From assembly GCF_000422245.1 (NCBI RefSeq), contig NZ_ATHI01000026.1:248001-312000 (forward strand): DNA of 64,000 nt, written 5' to 3'. The translations under genes and the position numbers were made by a program. The DNA is from Alkalidesulfovibrio alkalitolerans DSM 16529. GTDB taxonomy: Bacteria; Desulfobacterota; Desulfovibrionia; Desulfovibrionales; Desulfovibrionaceae. Under the pieces are notes generated by a model. The model saw nothing but the letters and a program-made list of their open reading frames with translations, did no database searches and was not told where the DNA came from. This document shows, piece by piece, positions 25,423 to 35,207 of the stretch; the stretch's first letter is position 1; each line of letters opens with the position of its first letter.

Positions 25423-26733
25423 TTGTCCCATATCGTTGTCGGCGGCGGGCTGGCGGGTGCGGAATGCGCCCTGGCCCTGGCCCGGGCCGGACTGGCCGTG
25501 ACCCTTTTCGAGATGCGGCCCGCGCGCACCACGCCCGCGCACCAGACCGACCTCCTGGCCGAACTCGTTTGCTCCAACTCGCTTCGCTCCGACGAGCCGG
25601 TCACGGCCGTGGGACTTTTGAAGGAAGAGATGGCCGCGCTGGGCTCCGAGGTCATGCGGGCCGCGCGGGCCACGTCCGTGCCGGCCGGAAAGGCCCTGGC
25701 CGTGGATCGCGAACTTTTCGCCCGCGAGATCACCCGCGCCGTGAGCGAACACCCCCTGATCCACGTCCTGCGCTGCGAGATCGAGAGCCTGGACGATCCC
25801 GCCCTGGTCGGGGCCAAGGCCGTGGCCGTGTGCGCCGGGCCGCTCGCCTCGGACAGCCTGGCCAAGAGCCTGGCCGCAAACATCGGCGGCGAGGGGCTGT
25901 ATTTCTATGACGCCATCGCGCCCATCGTGGATGCGGCGAGCATCGACATGGAGCACGCCTTCTGGGGCTCGCGCTGGCGGCCCGAGGACGACGACTACCT
26001 GAACTGCCCGCTGAGCGAGGAGGAGTACAAGGCGCTGGTGGCCGCGCTGCTCGCGGCCGAGAAGGTGCCCTGCCGCGACTTCGAGAAGGCCGTGCACTTC
26101 GAGGGCTGCCTGCCCGTGGAGGAGATGGCCGAGCGCGGCGAGATGACCCTGGCCTTCGGACCGCTCAAGCCCGTGGGGCTGGTCGATCCGCGCACGGGCA
26201 AGCGGCCCTTCGCCGTGGTCCAGTTGCGCGCTGAGAACCGCGAGCGCACGGCCTTCAATCTGGTGGGTTTTCAGACCAAGCTTAAGTACCCCGAGCAGGA
26301 CCGCGTCTTCCGCCTGATACCGGCCCTGGCCAAGGCCGAGTTCCTGCGTTTCGGCAGCATCCACCGCAACACCTTCGTGGACGCGCCACGCGTGCTCACG
26401 GATGATCTCGAACTGCGCGCCCGGCCGGGCACCTTTTTGGCCGGGCAGATCACAGGTGTGGAGGGGTATCTGGAGTCGGCGGCCTGCGGCCTGTGGCTGG
26501 GCATGGTCCTGGCGGCGCGCGAGGCGGGAAGGACGCTCGCCCGTCCGCCGCGCGAAACTGCGCTCGGCGCGCTGCTCGGCCATCTGAAGAGCGAGGCCAA
26601 AGGGTTTCAGCCGAGCAACGTCAATTTTGGTCTGATGCCCGAGCTTTCGGGCCGCGTGAAGAAGAAGCAGCGCAAGGAGACCTACGCGGCGCGTGCGCGA
26701 GAGGCCTTCGTCGCCTGGTTGGGCGCGCGTTAG
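25423..26733 (+). CDS. trmFO: Folate-dependent tRNA (uracil-5-)-methyltransferase TrmFO
   Basis: 436 residues of the TrmFO (GidA-like) family, which methylates U54 of tRNA using methylene-tetrahydrofolate and FAD. Seen: FAD motif VVGGGLAGAECALALARAG (4-22), FEMRPARTTPAHQT, ELVCSNSLRSDE with the conserved Cys, FEGCLPVEEMAERG, GPLKPVGL, RIGSIHRNT-type FGSIHRNTFV and the end PSNVNFGLMPEL. Start at TTG 25423 behind CGGAGGTTCTCC; the open frame continues upstream through repeat D but encodes only repeat sequence there. The stop overlaps the next gene on the other strand by 4 bases. Confidence 0.96.
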   Translation: MSHIVVGGGLAGAECALALARAGLAVTLFEMRPARTTPAHQTDLLAELVCSNSLRSDEPVTAVGLLKEEMAALGSEVMRAARATSVPAGKALAVDRELFAREITRAVSEHPLIHVLRCEIESLDDPALVGAKAVAVCAGPLASDSLAKSLAANIGGEGLYFYDAIAPIVDAASIDMEHAFWGSRWRPEDDDYLNCPLSEEEYKALVAALLAAEKVPCRDFEKAVHFEGCLPVEEMAERGEMTLAFGPLKPVGLVDPRTGKRPFAVVQLRAENRERTAFNLVGFQTKLKYPEQDRVFRLIPALAKAEFLRFGSIHRNTFVDAPRVLTDDLELRARPGTFLAGQITGVEGYLESAACGLWLGMVLAAREAGRTLARPPRETALGALLGHLKSEAKGFQPSNVNFGLMPELSGRVKKKQRKETYAARAREAFVAWLGAR

Positions 26734-27095
26734 GCCGCGACGCCGCCGTTTGAGCCCTGCTTGTCCTGGGTCAGCAGCACGACGCAGAGCAGGGCCAGGA
26801 CCGCGTTTAGCGCAAGCAGGCAGATGATGGCGAAGAGCGTGAGTTTTTCCGGCGTGATGGCCGCAAACAGCATGTAGACGATGCCCACCAGGCTCAGGGT
26901 CGCGCCCAGGGCCAAAGGCATGGGCAGGGGTTTGGCGCAGGCGAAGCGGCGGACGGCGTAGGGGGCGCCAAGGAAGATGGAGGCGGAAAGGGCCAGCGAG
27001 ACCGGGATGAAAATGGCTTCGGGCATGAGCACGAAATCTCCGATCACAAGAATCATATAGACGGCCAGGGCGGCGACTGCCAGGATGGTTTTCAT
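26730..27095 (-). CDS. Small four-helix membrane protein of unknown function
   Basis: 121 residues with four hydrophobic stretches (~4-20, 27-45, 58-78, 85-107) and a short hydrophilic tail (TQDKQGSNGGVAA). I do not recognise the family. Start at ATG 27095, preceded by GAGCGTTTC. Divergent from the rhomboid gene and overlapping the 3' end of trmFO by four bases; no functional link is evident. Confidence 0.75.
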   Translation of the reverse strand: MKTILAVAALAVYMILVIGDFVLMPEAIFIPVSLALSASIFLGAPYAVRRFACAKPLPMPLALGATLSLVGIVYMLFAAITPEKLTLFAIICLLALNAVLALLCVVLLTQDKQGSNGGVAA

Positions 27096-27188
27096 GAAAC
27101 GCTCCGCTCAAATAGGTTTGGACCTTGCCTACACCATCGCGGCTGGCTTGAAAAGGGTACGCGGCAGGCGGCAACCCGGAGAATCTCC

Positions 27189-28265
27189 ATGAATTCTCGC
27201 CGTGGGGGCGTGAGTCGATCCAGGGCCGAATCCGATGCCCAGCGGCGCGAGAATGCCCGGGCCGTCTGGCGGGCCCAAAGCCGCGCCTTGGGGCGTTCCG
27301 CTACGCGCGCAGCGCCGCAAGGGGCCGACAGCACCGCGAGGCCTGACGGGGAAGACGCACTCGCGCCGCAAGAACGCGATGACGGCTGGCGCGAAGTGGT
27401 TGTGGGCCTTTCGCTGCGCCGGGCCGAGGAATTCTCCCTGGTCTTGCAGGCGCGCGATGTGGAGCACATGCTGCGCCAAACCGGGCGCAACACCGTGATC
27501 GTGTCTCCGGCGCACGAGGCGGTCCGCGCACGCGAAGAACTCGACGCCTATGTGGCAGAAAACCGGCGGGGGCTGGCCTCGCTCTCGCCGCCGCCGGACA
27601 CTCGCTCGGCCATCGTGCCCGTGGGATTCTTCCTCGGGCTGCTCATCCCCTTTCATCTCCTGACGCTTCAAGTGCTGCCGCGCCAGGGCTGGTACCCGCA
27701 CATCTGGCGGCAGCAGGGCCGGGCCGACGCGGGCCTGATCTGGGCGGGCGAGTGGTGGCGCGCGGCCACGGCGCTTACGCTGCACGCCGACGCGGGCCAT
27801 CTGCTGGGCAACGTGGCCGTGGGCACGATCTTCGGGGCCGTGCTCTGCGCGGAACTCGGCCTTGGCGCCGGGCTCTTGCTGATGCTCCTGGCAGGAATCC
27901 TGGGCAACCTGGTCAACGCGGCGGTGCTGGGGCCTGATCACCTGTCCATCGGCTTTTCCACGGCCGTGTTCGGCGCGGCCGGATGCATCGCCGGGCTTCG
28001 CGCCGTGGCCGGACCCTATTCCGGGCTTCGTGGCGGCTTCGTGCCGCTCGCGGCCGGGCTCGGGCTCACGGCCATGCTTGGTACGGGCGGAGAGAACACG
28101 GACCTTGGCGCTCACATCTTCGGCTTTTTGGTGGGAGTCCCGCTGGGCGTGGCCGCGGGGCGCGCCACGAACCGCATGGGAATGCCCGGCCGGGCACTGG
28201 ACGCAGGCCTGTTGGTCACGGCGCTTGCGCTGCCCGTGTTGGCCTGGATGCTGGCCTTCACTTGA
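27189..28265 (+). CDS. Rhomboid-family intramembrane serine protease
   Basis: 358 residues. A hydrophilic N-terminal part (~1-140, Arg/Ala-rich, with a small alpha/beta-like segment at 68-125) precedes a six-helix rhomboid domain. Seen: EWWRAATALTLHADAGHLLGN (188-208 region) with the HxxxN motif at His204/Asn208, catalytic Ser257 in GFSTAVFG and catalytic His309 in GAHIFG, the expected Ser-His dyad. The motif has Phe at the position where most rhomboids have Ala (GASG). Start at ATG 27189 behind CCGGAGAATCTCC. The 3' end overlaps the GH57 gene by 8 bases, convergent. Confidence 0.9.
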   Translation: MNSRRGGVSRSRAESDAQRRENARAVWRAQSRALGRSATRAAPQGADSTARPDGEDALAPQERDDGWREVVVGLSLRRAEEFSLVLQARDVEHMLRQTGRNTVIVSPAHEAVRAREELDAYVAENRRGLASLSPPPDTRSAIVPVGFFLGLLIPFHLLTLQVLPRQGWYPHIWRQQGRADAGLIWAGEWWRAATALTLHADAGHLLGNVAVGTIFGAVLCAELGLGAGLLLMLLAGILGNLVNAAVLGPDHLSIGFSTAVFGAAGCIAGLRAVAGPYSGLRGGFVPLAAGLGLTAMLGTGGENTDLGAHIFGFLVGVPLGVAAGRATNRMGMPGRALDAGLLVTALALPVLAWMLAFT

Positions 28266-30573
28266 GATCGAGCAGGCCGGGCACGAAGCCGAAAGCCTCC
28301 TCGGCTAGACGGGCCGCGTCCGGAGGAAGATCGCCGCGCCGCGACCACAGGGCGTTTTCGGCCAGCCATGGAGAGGGCGAAAGGCCGATGCGCCGCGCCC
28401 TGGCGTAAACGTCGGCCGCGTCGCGTACGCCTTCGAGCGCGTCCTCGGTATCTGCGATCAGCCGGGCCAATTCGCGCTCCAGGCGGAACGTGAGTTCGCC
28501 GGTGCCGGGGTGCGAGACCGCGCGTCTGCCCAGGTAGTCGGCCAGATGCTCCTCGCCGGCATCGCCCCTGGGCAGACCTAGACAATAGTTCCAGCACAGG
28601 GCGGGCAGAAGGGTCATCCACGAGTTGCCCAGCGGCTGGTCGGTCTGGGCCTCCTGCCAGGGCAGGAACATGCGGCAGCCGCCCAGGGCGGCGAGCACGG
28701 AATCGCGCCATAAGACGCGCTCGGACTGGCGCGCCCACTCCACGGCCAGGGCCTGCTGCTTGCCCCAGGGCAGGTCGGTGGCCGGGATGCAGACTCCGTT
28801 CGCATCGCCGCCGTTTCGCGCGGGGCCGTTTTCGGCCTCGACCTCGAACCGGCAAGCCAGGGGCGAGAAGCTCAGGTCCGTGCACATCCGCCAGCGGTAT
28901 GCAGGGCTGTCCGCGCGTAGCCGTTCGCTTACGATCATGACTCCGCTCCTGGGGGCCACGGAATCGGCCTGCCCGTCAGGATCGGCGGTGAAGGTCAGGC
29001 CAAGGCCCGACCATTGCACGGACGCGGTCTCGCCCGGTTCGGGTAAGGCGTGGCGCGCCCACAAGGTCAAGAGCCCCTGCGCGGCCAGTCGGGCGGGCGT
29101 CTCGCGTCGCACGGCCACCTGCGAGCGCCACAGGTCCGCGCCGCTGCCGAACTCGGGCCGGTTCGAGCGCGCTGCGGAAAGCACGTCCATGACCTGGCGC
29201 TCCATGTCCGGCGCGCCGGTCTCGCGCGCAAGCTCCATGGCGCGAAGCGCATAGGTCAGGGCGTTCAGCGGTTCGATGCGCGATATTTCATCGAAGAACC
29301 AGGCGCAGGAGGCGAACGCCGACAGGGCGTGGGCTTGCATGGCCAAAAGCGTCCAGCCCAGTCGCCGTTCGGCCGGGCCGCACTTTTTCTTGCAGTGGGC
29401 GGCCTCGAACGCCGCCTGGTCGAGGCTGCCCGCGAGTACCCGGCCGTATTCGCGCAGCGCCGTCTGGGGATCGGCGAAGCACTCCCGGCCCCGGGTGAAG
29501 TAGTGGCCGTCCACGTTCTTCTTCACCATATCCAGGGCCTGGCGCAGGGGGCCGCGCCATTTCTGGTCGTACTCCGGGTGGCCGCCGTCGGTGCAGCCGC
29601 AGTCCGTGCGCCAGCGCTCCACGCCGTGCACGCAGCTCCAGGACGAGGGCTCGTGCAGCCGCGCGCGCATCACGGGCGGGTGCTCGGCCAAGAAGGCAGC
29701 GAAGTTGGTCAGGCGCACGTCGTCGCGCCCCAAGCGGGCCTGTTCGATGACGTAGGCCAGGGCCATCTCGCCGAAGGCGAAGTGATGCCCGTAGGTCTCG
29801 CCGTCCGTGCCCACGGCCCGAAGGCCGGGCGCGGGATCGCCGGTGAGCCGCTGCCAGAATTTTTCCCCGTCGCGCAACAGGCCCTCGAAGGCCACGGCCT
29901 GCGAAATGGGGCCGTGGTAGAAGAACACGGCGATGGAGCGGCCCGAGGGCAATTCCACGAGATAAGGCCGGGTGATGTCCACTTCCCACTCGGCCACGTC
30001 ACGCCACTCGCCGTCGTCGATGGGCGCGACCGACCTGATCTGGCGGGGAGCGAGCAGGGTGTAGCGGATGCCGTGCGCGGCCAGGACTTCCAGGGTGGGC
30101 ACGTCCACTGCGGCCTCGGAGAGCCACATGCCTTCCGGACGTCGCGAAAAGCGGCGCTCGAAGTCGTGGATGCCCCAGGCGACCTCAAGCTCCTTGTCCA
30201 GTGACGAGGCCAGGGGCATGATCACGTGATGGTGGATCTGGGCCATGGCGTTGCCGTGGCCCAGGCGTTCGACGCTTCGCCTGTCGGCCTCCACGATGCG
30301 CGCGTAGGTTGCGGGGGCGTGGTTCTCCAGCCAGTGCATGAGGGTCGGGCCGACGTTGAAGCTCATCCACTCGTAGCAGTTGACGATGTCCGCGACCCGG
30401 CCCTGGCCGTCGAGCCTGCGGGCGAAGGCCAGCGGCGTGTAGGACTCGCGTGTGATCCGTTCGTTCCAGTTCATGGAGGGCGCGGCCGAGGCTTCGGGAA
30501 GGACCGCGTCGAGCCAGGGATCTTCGCGCGGGGGCTGGTAGAAATGCCCGTGCAGGCAGAGGTGGGTGTGCAT
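28258..30573 (-). CDS. Glycoside hydrolase family 57 protein with DUF3536 tail
   Basis: 771 residues. The N-terminal GH57 (beta/alpha)7 domain has HLCLHGHFYQPPRED (4-18), MSFNVGPTL, EGMWLSEAAVD, and GTDGETYGHHFAFGE; the second half matches the DUF3536 region that follows GH57 in such proteins (CGCTDGGHPEYDQKWR, LGWTLLAMQAHALSAFASC split, MTLLPALCWNYCLGLP). GH57 enzymes act on alpha-glucans such as glycogen. No signal peptide, so a cytoplasmic role in storage glucan turnover is likely. The gene lies 3 bases downstream of the AI-2E family permease gene. Confidence 0.9.
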   Translation of the reverse strand: MHTHLCLHGHFYQPPREDPWLDAVLPEASAAPSMNWNERITRESYTPLAFARRLDGQGRVADIVNCYEWMSFNVGPTLMHWLENHAPATYARIVEADRRSVERLGHGNAMAQIHHHVIMPLASSLDKELEVAWGIHDFERRFSRRPEGMWLSEAAVDVPTLEVLAAHGIRYTLLAPRQIRSVAPIDDGEWRDVAEWEVDITRPYLVELPSGRSIAVFFYHGPISQAVAFEGLLRDGEKFWQRLTGDPAPGLRAVGTDGETYGHHFAFGEMALAYVIEQARLGRDDVRLTNFAAFLAEHPPVMRARLHEPSSWSCVHGVERWRTDCGCTDGGHPEYDQKWRGPLRQALDMVKKNVDGHYFTRGRECFADPQTALREYGRVLAGSLDQAAFEAAHCKKKCGPAERRLGWTLLAMQAHALSAFASCAWFFDEISRIEPLNALTYALRAMELARETGAPDMERQVMDVLSAARSNRPEFGSGADLWRSQVAVRRETPARLAAQGLLTLWARHALPEPGETASVQWSGLGLTFTADPDGQADSVAPRSGVMIVSERLRADSPAYRWRMCTDLSFSPLACRFEVEAENGPARNGGDANGVCIPATDLPWGKQQALAVEWARQSERVLWRDSVLAALGGCRMFLPWQEAQTDQPLGNSWMTLLPALCWNYCLGLPRGDAGEEHLADYLGRRAVSHPGTGELTFRLERELARLIADTEDALEGVRDAADVYARARRIGLSPSPWLAENALWSRRGDLPPDAARLAEEAFGFVPGLLDLK

Positions 30574-30576
30574 GTT

Positions 30577-31704
30577 TTATTCCGGTGATATCGAAGGTGG
30601 CGGCGTGCCCAGGCGTGCCAGATAGCGGCGGTACCAGGCGAGCACGAGGCAGGTGGCCGGGATGGCGATGATCAGGCCTAAAAGACCGAGCAGCTTGCCC
30701 CAGATGGAGAGGGAGAGGAGCACGAGCCAAGGCGCGAGTCCCGTGGCGTCGCCCACGAGCTTGGGGATGAGGAAGCCGTCCTGGAGAACTTGAACCAGCG
30801 CGAAGACCAGCGCCACGAGGCCCAGGGCCATCCAGACGCTCATGTCGCCCTTGGCGGCCATGACCAGGGCCAGGAAGAAGGCCGGGGGCATGCCCAGAAG
30901 TTGGAGGTAGGGGACCATGTTCATGAGCCCCAGGAGCAGCCCGTAGACGATGGCGAAGGGCAGGCCGATGAGCCAGAAACCGGTTGCGAAACAGACGCCC
31001 ACGATGCTGGCCACAAGCGCCTGGGCGCGGAAGTAGCGGGCCATGGCGTTTTCGAACTCGCGCAGGAATCCGGCCACGCGCTCGCGCCATTCGCCGGGCA
31101 GGTATTCCTTCCAGGTCCGGGCCACGCGTTCGAAGTCCACCAGCAGCAGGGCCAGATACAGGACGATGACGGACAGGCCGACGAAGCCCAGCAGAAGACT
31201 CGTGGCCCCGCTGACCACGTTCCAGACGCCGGGCACGAGGCGTTGCAGGATGGCCTGGGCCGCGTCGAGCGCCCGGCCCGAGCGCAGCATTTGCTGCACG
31301 TCGCTGTGCAGGAGCAGGCGGCGTATCTCGCTCCAGATGTCCTCAGGCAGGTAACGGGCCAGAAATTCGGCCCAGTCGGAGCGGGCGGCGGCCTGGGCCA
31401 GCAGAGCGGCGGATTGGGCTGTCTCGCGGACGACCATGGGCAGGAGCAGCCAGACGAGAAAGCCGAGAATGCCTGCGACCAGGGTCAGCGTGAGCAGTAC
31501 GGCCGGGACGCGGCGGCCGCCCAGGCGGTTTTGCGCCGCGCGCACCACGGGGTTCAGGAGGTAGGCCAGAACCAGGGCGATGGCGAAGGGCAGGAGGACG
31601 TCGGAGAACCAGCGCAGCGTGAGCACCAGACCCACGAGGAAGACAACGCCGACTGCGATGCGGAAGATGCGGTCGAGAGTGTAGGGTTTGTCGTCGAGGA
31701 TCAT
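30577..31704 (-). CDS. AI-2E transporter (PerM) family membrane protein
   Basis: 375 residues with about seven to eight TM helices in the family pattern: two near the N terminus, a soluble segment (~125-190), then GLSVIVLYLALLLVDFERV, the PYLQLLGMPPAFFLALVMA-type region and QVLQDGFLIPKLVGDATGL, the family's signature. Family members export AI-2 or act as Na+/H+ antiporters; the role here is open. Start at ATG 31704 behind TGGAGGCGCG. Confidence 0.9.
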   Translation of the reverse strand: MILDDKPYTLDRIFRIAVGVVFLVGLVLTLRWFSDVLLPFAIALVLAYLLNPVVRAAQNRLGGRRVPAVLLTLTLVAGILGFLVWLLLPMVVRETAQSAALLAQAAARSDWAEFLARYLPEDIWSEIRRLLLHSDVQQMLRSGRALDAAQAILQRLVPGVWNVVSGATSLLLGFVGLSVIVLYLALLLVDFERVARTWKEYLPGEWRERVAGFLREFENAMARYFRAQALVASIVGVCFATGFWLIGLPFAIVYGLLLGLMNMVPYLQLLGMPPAFFLALVMAAKGDMSVWMALGLVALVFALVQVLQDGFLIPKLVGDATGLAPWLVLLSLSIWGKLLGLLGLIIAIPATCLVLAWYRRYLARLGTPPPSISPE

Positions 31705-31784
31705 CGCGCCTCCAGGGGCTTTCCTAGCACGAAGGACGGCGGGAAGAGAAGGCGAAATCAGCGCAGCCCGGAAAATGGAGCCGG

Positions 31785-31825
31785 TGACAAACAAAGGCCC
31801 CGCGCCTGATTTGGACGCGGGGCCT
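31785..31825 (-). terminator. Rho-independent terminator of lon
   Basis: On the minus strand GGCCCCGCG and CGCGGGGCC form a perfect 9-bp stem around an 11-base loop, followed by TTTGTTTGT. It lies about 28 bases after the lon stop. Confidence 0.8.
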
Positions 31826-31852
31826 GAATCGTCTGGCAGGCAATCGGAATTT

Positions 31853-34396
31853 CTAGGCGGGAACTTTCCGGGCTTTGCCGCCAGCCTTTTTCGCGGCGGG
31901 CTTTCCAGGTTTGGCTACGGTTTTCCTGCCCGGCTTGGACGCGGGTTTTTCATCTTGTCGCGTGGCACAGGCCAGGGGCCAGACCTCGTCGATGCGCTCC
32001 ACGAGCCGTACCTCGATGCGGCGGGCCAGTTCGGGCGGCACGTCGCGCAGGTCCTTCTCGTTGTCCTTGGGGATGATAACGGTTTTCATGCCTGCGGCCA
32101 CAGCGGCCAGGATTTTCTCCTTGATGCCGCCCACGGGCAGCACCCTGCCGCGCAGGGTGATCTCGCCGGTCATGGCCGTCTCGGCGCACACGCCCTGGCT
32201 GGTGAGAGCCGAGACGAGCGCCGTGACCAGGGTCACGCCCGCCGAGGGGCCGTCCTTGGGCGTGGCCCCGGCCGGGACGTGGATGTGGATGTCGAGCTTT
32301 TCAGAGAAGTCCGGGTCGATTTTCAGCGACTCCGCCTTGGCCCGCGCCCAGGACATGGCGGCCTGCGCGGATTCCTTCATGACCTCGCCGAGCTGTCCGG
32401 TGAGGGTCAGCTTGCCTTTGCCCTTCATGGTCGAGACCTCGATGTGCAGTATCTCGCCGCCGTAAGGGGTCCAGGCCAGGCCGTTGGCCACGCCAGGAGG
32501 CAGGTCGCGCTCGCGCTGGTCCTCGCGGAAAGGCGGTACGCCCAAGAGTCTGGTCAGCGAGGCCGCGGTGACGCGGAACGGCCCTTTCTGCCCCTCGGCC
32601 TTCTTGCGCGCGAACTTGCGGAAGATGGAGCCGACCTCGCGTTCGAGGTTTCGCAGCCCGGCCTCGCGCGTGTATTCGCGGATGACCTTGGCGAGCACCG
32701 CGTCCGACATCTGGACCTCGCCCTTGGCCAGACCGTTCTCCTTGGCTTGGCGCGGGAAGATGTAACGCTTGGCGATGCGGGTCTTCTCCTGCTCTGTGTA
32801 GCCGGGGATGCGGATGATCTCCATGCGGTCGCGCAGGGGGCCGGGGATGGTGTCGAGCACGTTGGCCGTGCAGATGAACATGACCTTGGAGAGGTCGTAG
32901 GGCACGTTCAGGTAGTGGTCCTGGAAGGTGTGGTTCTGTTCGGGGTCCAAGACTTCGAGCAGGGCCGAGGAAGGGTCGCCCCTGAAGTCGGCGCCCACCT
33001 TGTCGATTTCGTCGAGCATGATGACCGGGTTTCTGGCTCCGGCCTGCTTGATGTTCTGGATGATGCGGCCGGGCATGGCCCCAATGTAGGTCCGGCGGTG
33101 GCCCCGGATCTCGGCCTCGTCGCGCATGCCGCCAAGGCTCATGCGCTGGAATTTACGGCCCAGGGCCCGGGCGATGGAGCGGCCCAGGCTGGTCTTGCCC
33201 ACGCCCGGAGGGCCGACGAAGCACAGGATGGGGCCTTTCATGCCCGGATTGAGTTTTCGCACCGAGAGGTATTCGAGGATACGCTCCTTGACCTTGTCCA
33301 GGCCGTAGTGATCCTCTTCGAGGATGCGCTTGGCCTCCACGATGTCCAAACGGTCCTTGGTGGCCTTTTTCCAGGGCAGTTCGACCATCCAGTCGATGTA
33401 GGTGCGGATGACCGAGGCCTCGGATGAGTCGGGGTGCATGGACTCCAGGCGCTTGAGCTGCTTCTCGGTCTCGGCGCGCACGTCCTTGGGCATGCCCGCC
33501 TTGGCGATCTGCTTCCTCAGTTCCTCGAATTCCTCGGATTCGTCGCCGGTCTCGCCAAGCTCCTTGCGGATGGCTTTCATCTGCTCGCGCAGGAAGTAGT
33601 CCTTCTGCGCCTTGTCCATACCCTCTTTGGCCATGGACTGGATCTTGGCCTGCATGGTGGCGACCTCGGCCTCTTTCAGGAGCTGGCGATTGACCAGCCG
33701 TAGCCGCTCCACATGGTCGCCGCATTCGAGGATGGCTTGGGCCTCGTCCACGCGCATACGCAGATTGGAAGCGATAAGGTCGGCCAGACGGCCCGGGTCG
33801 TCCACCGAGGCCAGCACACCGGCGATATCCTGGCTCTGCACGCCGCGCAGGGCCATGATCTTCTCGCTTTGTTCGCGCGAGGAACGCATCAGGGCCTCGA
33901 CCTCGGAGGTGGTCTCGGTCATGGGCTCTTCTTCGATGACCTCGATGGAGGCCTTGTGGAAGGGCTCGGAAGCCGTGAAGTCGCGTACCTTGGCACGCGT
34001 GAGGCCCTGCACGAGCACTTTCAGGCGCCCGTCGGGCATCTTGAGCATGCGCATGATCATGCACACTGTGCCGGTCCGGTGCAGGTCGTTCGGGCCGGGA
34101 TCATCCACGGCCTCGTCCTTTTGCGTCAGGATGAGGATGAAGCGGTTGGAGTTGAGCGCCGCGTCGACGGCCGCCACGGATTTTTCGCGGCCCACGAACA
34201 GGGGCAGGATCATGTAGTTGAAAACCACGATATCGCGCACGGGCAGCACGGGCAGTTCGTCTGGAATGTCCAGGCGCGCCTTGTCCTCCTCCCCGGAGGA
34301 TTCCCCATCGGGCAGAGAGGCCAAAAGCTCCATTTTCTCGATCTCTTCGGAGAGCTTTTCCGCGTCCTGCCGGTCGCGGTCGGTATCTTTGGTCAT
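31853..34396 (-). CDS. lon: ATP-dependent protease Lon
   Basis: 847 residues. Order: N-terminal LON substrate domain (~45-240; [19 protein letters not shown] split at 48-66), coiled segment, AAA+ module with Walker [12 protein letters not shown], Walker [10 protein letters not shown], and the C-terminal protease with Ser718 in DGPSAG and Lys761, 43 residues apart as in E. coli Lon. After the protease domain comes a Lys/Ala/Pro-rich basic tail (~812-847, e.g. [16 protein letters not shown]) absent from E. coli Lon. It degrades damaged and regulatory proteins. Start at ATG 34396 behind CTAGGAGGTCTCG; a terminator follows the gene. Confidence 0.97.
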   Translation of the reverse strand: MTKDTDRDRQDAEKLSEEIEKMELLASLPDGESSGEEDKARLDIPDELPVLPVRDIVVFNYMILPLFVGREKSVAAVDAALNSNRFILILTQKDEAVDDPGPNDLHRTGTVCMIMRMLKMPDGRLKVLVQGLTRAKVRDFTASEPFHKASIEVIEEEPMTETTSEVEALMRSSREQSEKIMALRGVQSQDIAGVLASVDDPGRLADLIASNLRMRVDEAQAILECGDHVERLRLVNRQLLKEAEVATMQAKIQSMAKEGMDKAQKDYFLREQMKAIRKELGETGDESEEFEELRKQIAKAGMPKDVRAETEKQLKRLESMHPDSSEASVIRTYIDWMVELPWKKATKDRLDIVEAKRILEEDHYGLDKVKERILEYLSVRKLNPGMKGPILCFVGPPGVGKTSLGRSIARALGRKFQRMSLGGMRDEAEIRGHRRTYIGAMPGRIIQNIKQAGARNPVIMLDEIDKVGADFRGDPSSALLEVLDPEQNHTFQDHYLNVPYDLSKVMFICTANVLDTIPGPLRDRMEIIRIPGYTEQEKTRIAKRYIFPRQAKENGLAKGEVQMSDAVLAKVIREYTREAGLRNLEREVGSIFRKFARKKAEGQKGPFRVTAASLTRLLGVPPFREDQRERDLPPGVANGLAWTPYGGEILHIEVSTMKGKGKLTLTGQLGEVMKESAQAAMSWARAKAESLKIDPDFSEKLDIHIHVPAGATPKDGPSAGVTLVTALVSALTSQGVCAETAMTGEITLRGRVLPVGGIKEKILAAVAAGMKTVIIPKDNEKDLRDVPPELARRIEVRLVERIDEVWPLACATRQDEKPASKPGRKTVAKPGKPAAKKAGGKARKVPA

Positions 34397-34660
34397 CGAG
34401 ACCTCCTAGATATTCGGTAAGATAGGTCGCCGGATATTTCCGGCGGCAGGGAAGACCGCATTCCCGCCCCGAAGGGCTTGCGGTCCTTCCGAAAGTCGAA
34501 GAGTAAGCATTTTTGCGCGGGCGTAAAGGGAAATAAACCGGAAAACAGCGTGCAGGCGCGCAAAACCTTCGCAAAAGCGGGGCGAACCGACGGGTTGATG
34601 GCGGAAAGTGCTGGCGCGAGGCGGTTTCTGGAGGAGGCGGAGGTCTCGGCGAAGCCTTCT

Positions 34661-34936
34661 TCAGCGCGTGATGCTGAACTCACGCAACGCAGGATCGAGC
34701 TCGGCGGGGGTGCAGGCGACGTCCGTGACCATGCTGCCGGGCGAGCCTTCCTCGGCGAGCCAGCGGGCGAGTTTCGCCACGTCCTCGTCCGGTCCCCTGG
34801 CCACGACCTCGACCCGGCCATCAGGCAGATTGCGCACCTGGCCGACAAGCCCAAGCGAACGGGCCTTGTCGCGGGTGAAGGCGCGGAAGAACACGCCCTG
34901 CACCCGTCCGGAAACCAGACAGCGGATGGTCTTCAT
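34661..34936 (-). CDS. acyP: Acylphosphatase
   Basis: 91 residues with the complete family signature: VSGRVQGVFFRAFTRDKA (8-25; catalytic Arg18 in FFRAF) and GLVGQVRNLPDGRVEVVARG (29-48) with the catalytic Asn36. It hydrolyses acyl phosphates such as acetyl phosphate or 1,3-bisphosphoglycerate. It lies 264 bases upstream of lon on the same strand. Ribosome-binding site GGGAGAGACAT precedes the ATG. Confidence 0.95.
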   Translation of the reverse strand: MKTIRCLVSGRVQGVFFRAFTRDKARSLGLVGQVRNLPDGRVEVVARGPDEDVAKLARWLAEEGSPGSMVTDVACTPAELDPALREFSITR

Positions 34937-35057
34937 ATGTCTCTCCCGGCTTTTGCGCGGCCGTAGGCTCGATCTTCATTCCACCATACGCCGCCACGAA
35001 CCTCCGGGCAAGACACGGCGCAGATTTTCCGCCTTCCCGTCCGGATCGCCTCGGCTT

Positions 35058-35091
35058 GGTTATGGTACATTTATATAAATGTACCATAACC
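35058..35091. promoter_or_regulatory. Perfect 34-bp AT-rich palindrome, possible operator
   Basis: GGTTATGGTACATTTAT is followed immediately by its exact reverse complement, a 17+17 perfect inverted repeat with no spacer, in a 271-base gap between acyP and radC. It is very AT-rich against a GC-rich background. Its inner part GGTACATTTATATAAATGTACC has the size and symmetry of TetR/AcrR-type operators. No T run follows on either strand, so a terminator is unlikely. No regulator gene is adjacent. A -10-like TATAAA lies in its centre on both strands. Confidence 0.6.
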
Positions 35092-35207
35092 GAACGCCGC
35101 TAATCGCGGAAGCAGGGCGGTTGCAGGCAGGACTTGAGTCTGGCGGATCGGGGGGAATCGCGTTTTTCGCGACAGTTTAGCAGATGACGCTTGTGGGGCG
35201 GTTTGAG

